Below, piece after piece: positions 63,977 to 64,000 of a DNA stretch of 64,000 bases. Positions within the stretch are counted from its first letter, which is position 1, and each line of letters opens with the position of its first letter. The DNA is from Methylomonas rivi (lineage in GTDB: Bacteria > Pseudomonadota > Gammaproteobacteria > Methylococcales > Methylomonadaceae). The stretch lies in contig NZ_JANIBK010000003.1 in NCBI RefSeq assembly GCF_024505165.1, forward strand, positions 19,592 through 83,591. Direction: 5' to 3'. The position numbers were made by a program, and so were the translations under genes. The notes beneath the pieces were generated by a model. That model did not search any database. It saw only the letters and a list, made by a program, of their open reading frames with translations, and was not told the origin of the DNA.

Positions 63977-64000
63977 TTCCCTCGTTCCCACGCGGCGCGC
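63977..64000. repeat. Palindromic repeat, copy 2, cut by the window edge
   Basis: The 17 bases at 63977-63993 are identical to 63837-63853 (TTTCCCTCGTTCCCACGC with the same flank). The right arm is not the same as in copy 1, and the element runs off the window. Confidence 0.6.

Overview
The window looks like chromosome from a gammaproteobacterium of the Methylococcales type (Methylomonas-like). This rests on gene order and protein character (hfq-hflX-hflK-hflC-hisZ-purA, alaC-hom-thrC-recJ, rpoE-rseA-rseB-mucD, a type II secretion operon) and on several gene pairs common in methanotrophs; no taxonomic marker such as rRNA is present. Most of the DNA is moderately GC-rich (34 of 60 bases in one line of gspF that I counted). 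Clearly AT-richer stretches are the ATPase/nuclease pair at 20-21.8 kb, the nif11 upstream region and the barrel-coding part of the TonB receptor. No rRNA, tRNA, transposase or CRISPR array was seen.

Layout. 0-1.8 kb: start of a Crp/Fnr-like protein, a CBS protein and an HDOD protein. 1.8-4.8 kb: an uncharacterised operon (4-TM coiled-coil protein, SPFH-like coiled-coil protein, lipoprotein). 4.8-9.3 kb: cysK, then the envelope-stress operon rpoE-rseA-rseB-mucD. 9.4-11 kb: nadB. 11.1-19.9 kb: type II secretion operon gspF-G-H-I-J-K-L-M-C-D without gspE. 20-21.8 kb: an AAA ATPase and a PD-(D/E)XK nuclease-like protein directly upstream of gspF. 21.9-26.4 kb: a second hflK-hflC pair, slyD, greB, a 59-residue membrane protein, a GGCT protein, dtd. 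26.4-41.8 kb: purL, bamC, dapA, yaiI, PAP2 phosphatase, GT39 glycosyltransferase, recJ, thrC, hom, alaC, purA. 41.8-48.7 kb: hisZ, hflC, hflK, hflX, hfq, ettA. 49-53.6 kb: a membrane protein, TatD hydrolase, tcdA, a methyltransferase, a YgjV-like protein, a cold-shock gene. 53.9-59.5 kb: SirB2, a J-domain protein, a Nif11-domain protein, an AAA ATPase with a CCG-type Fe-S protein, a small conserved protein and a GNAT enzyme. 59.7-63.8 kb: FecI-FecR-TonB receptor iron-uptake locus, ending in palindromic repeats.

The most interesting part is 54.4-58.75 kb. I read four sigma-54 type promoters (GG-N10-GC with TTGC at -12) there, in front of the J-domain gene, the nif11 gene, the Fe-S/AAA operon and the divergent small gene. 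Two near-identical TGT-N10-ACA sites (14 of 16 bases the same) sit 88-128 bases upstream of the predicted starts, and one lies between two divergent promoters. This is the classical layout of NifA activation. It suggests a small nitrogen-fixation-associated regulon of mostly uncharacterised genes, outside any visible nif structural cluster. The second candidate novelty is the translationally coupled ATPase/nuclease pair that occupies the place where gspE would be expected.
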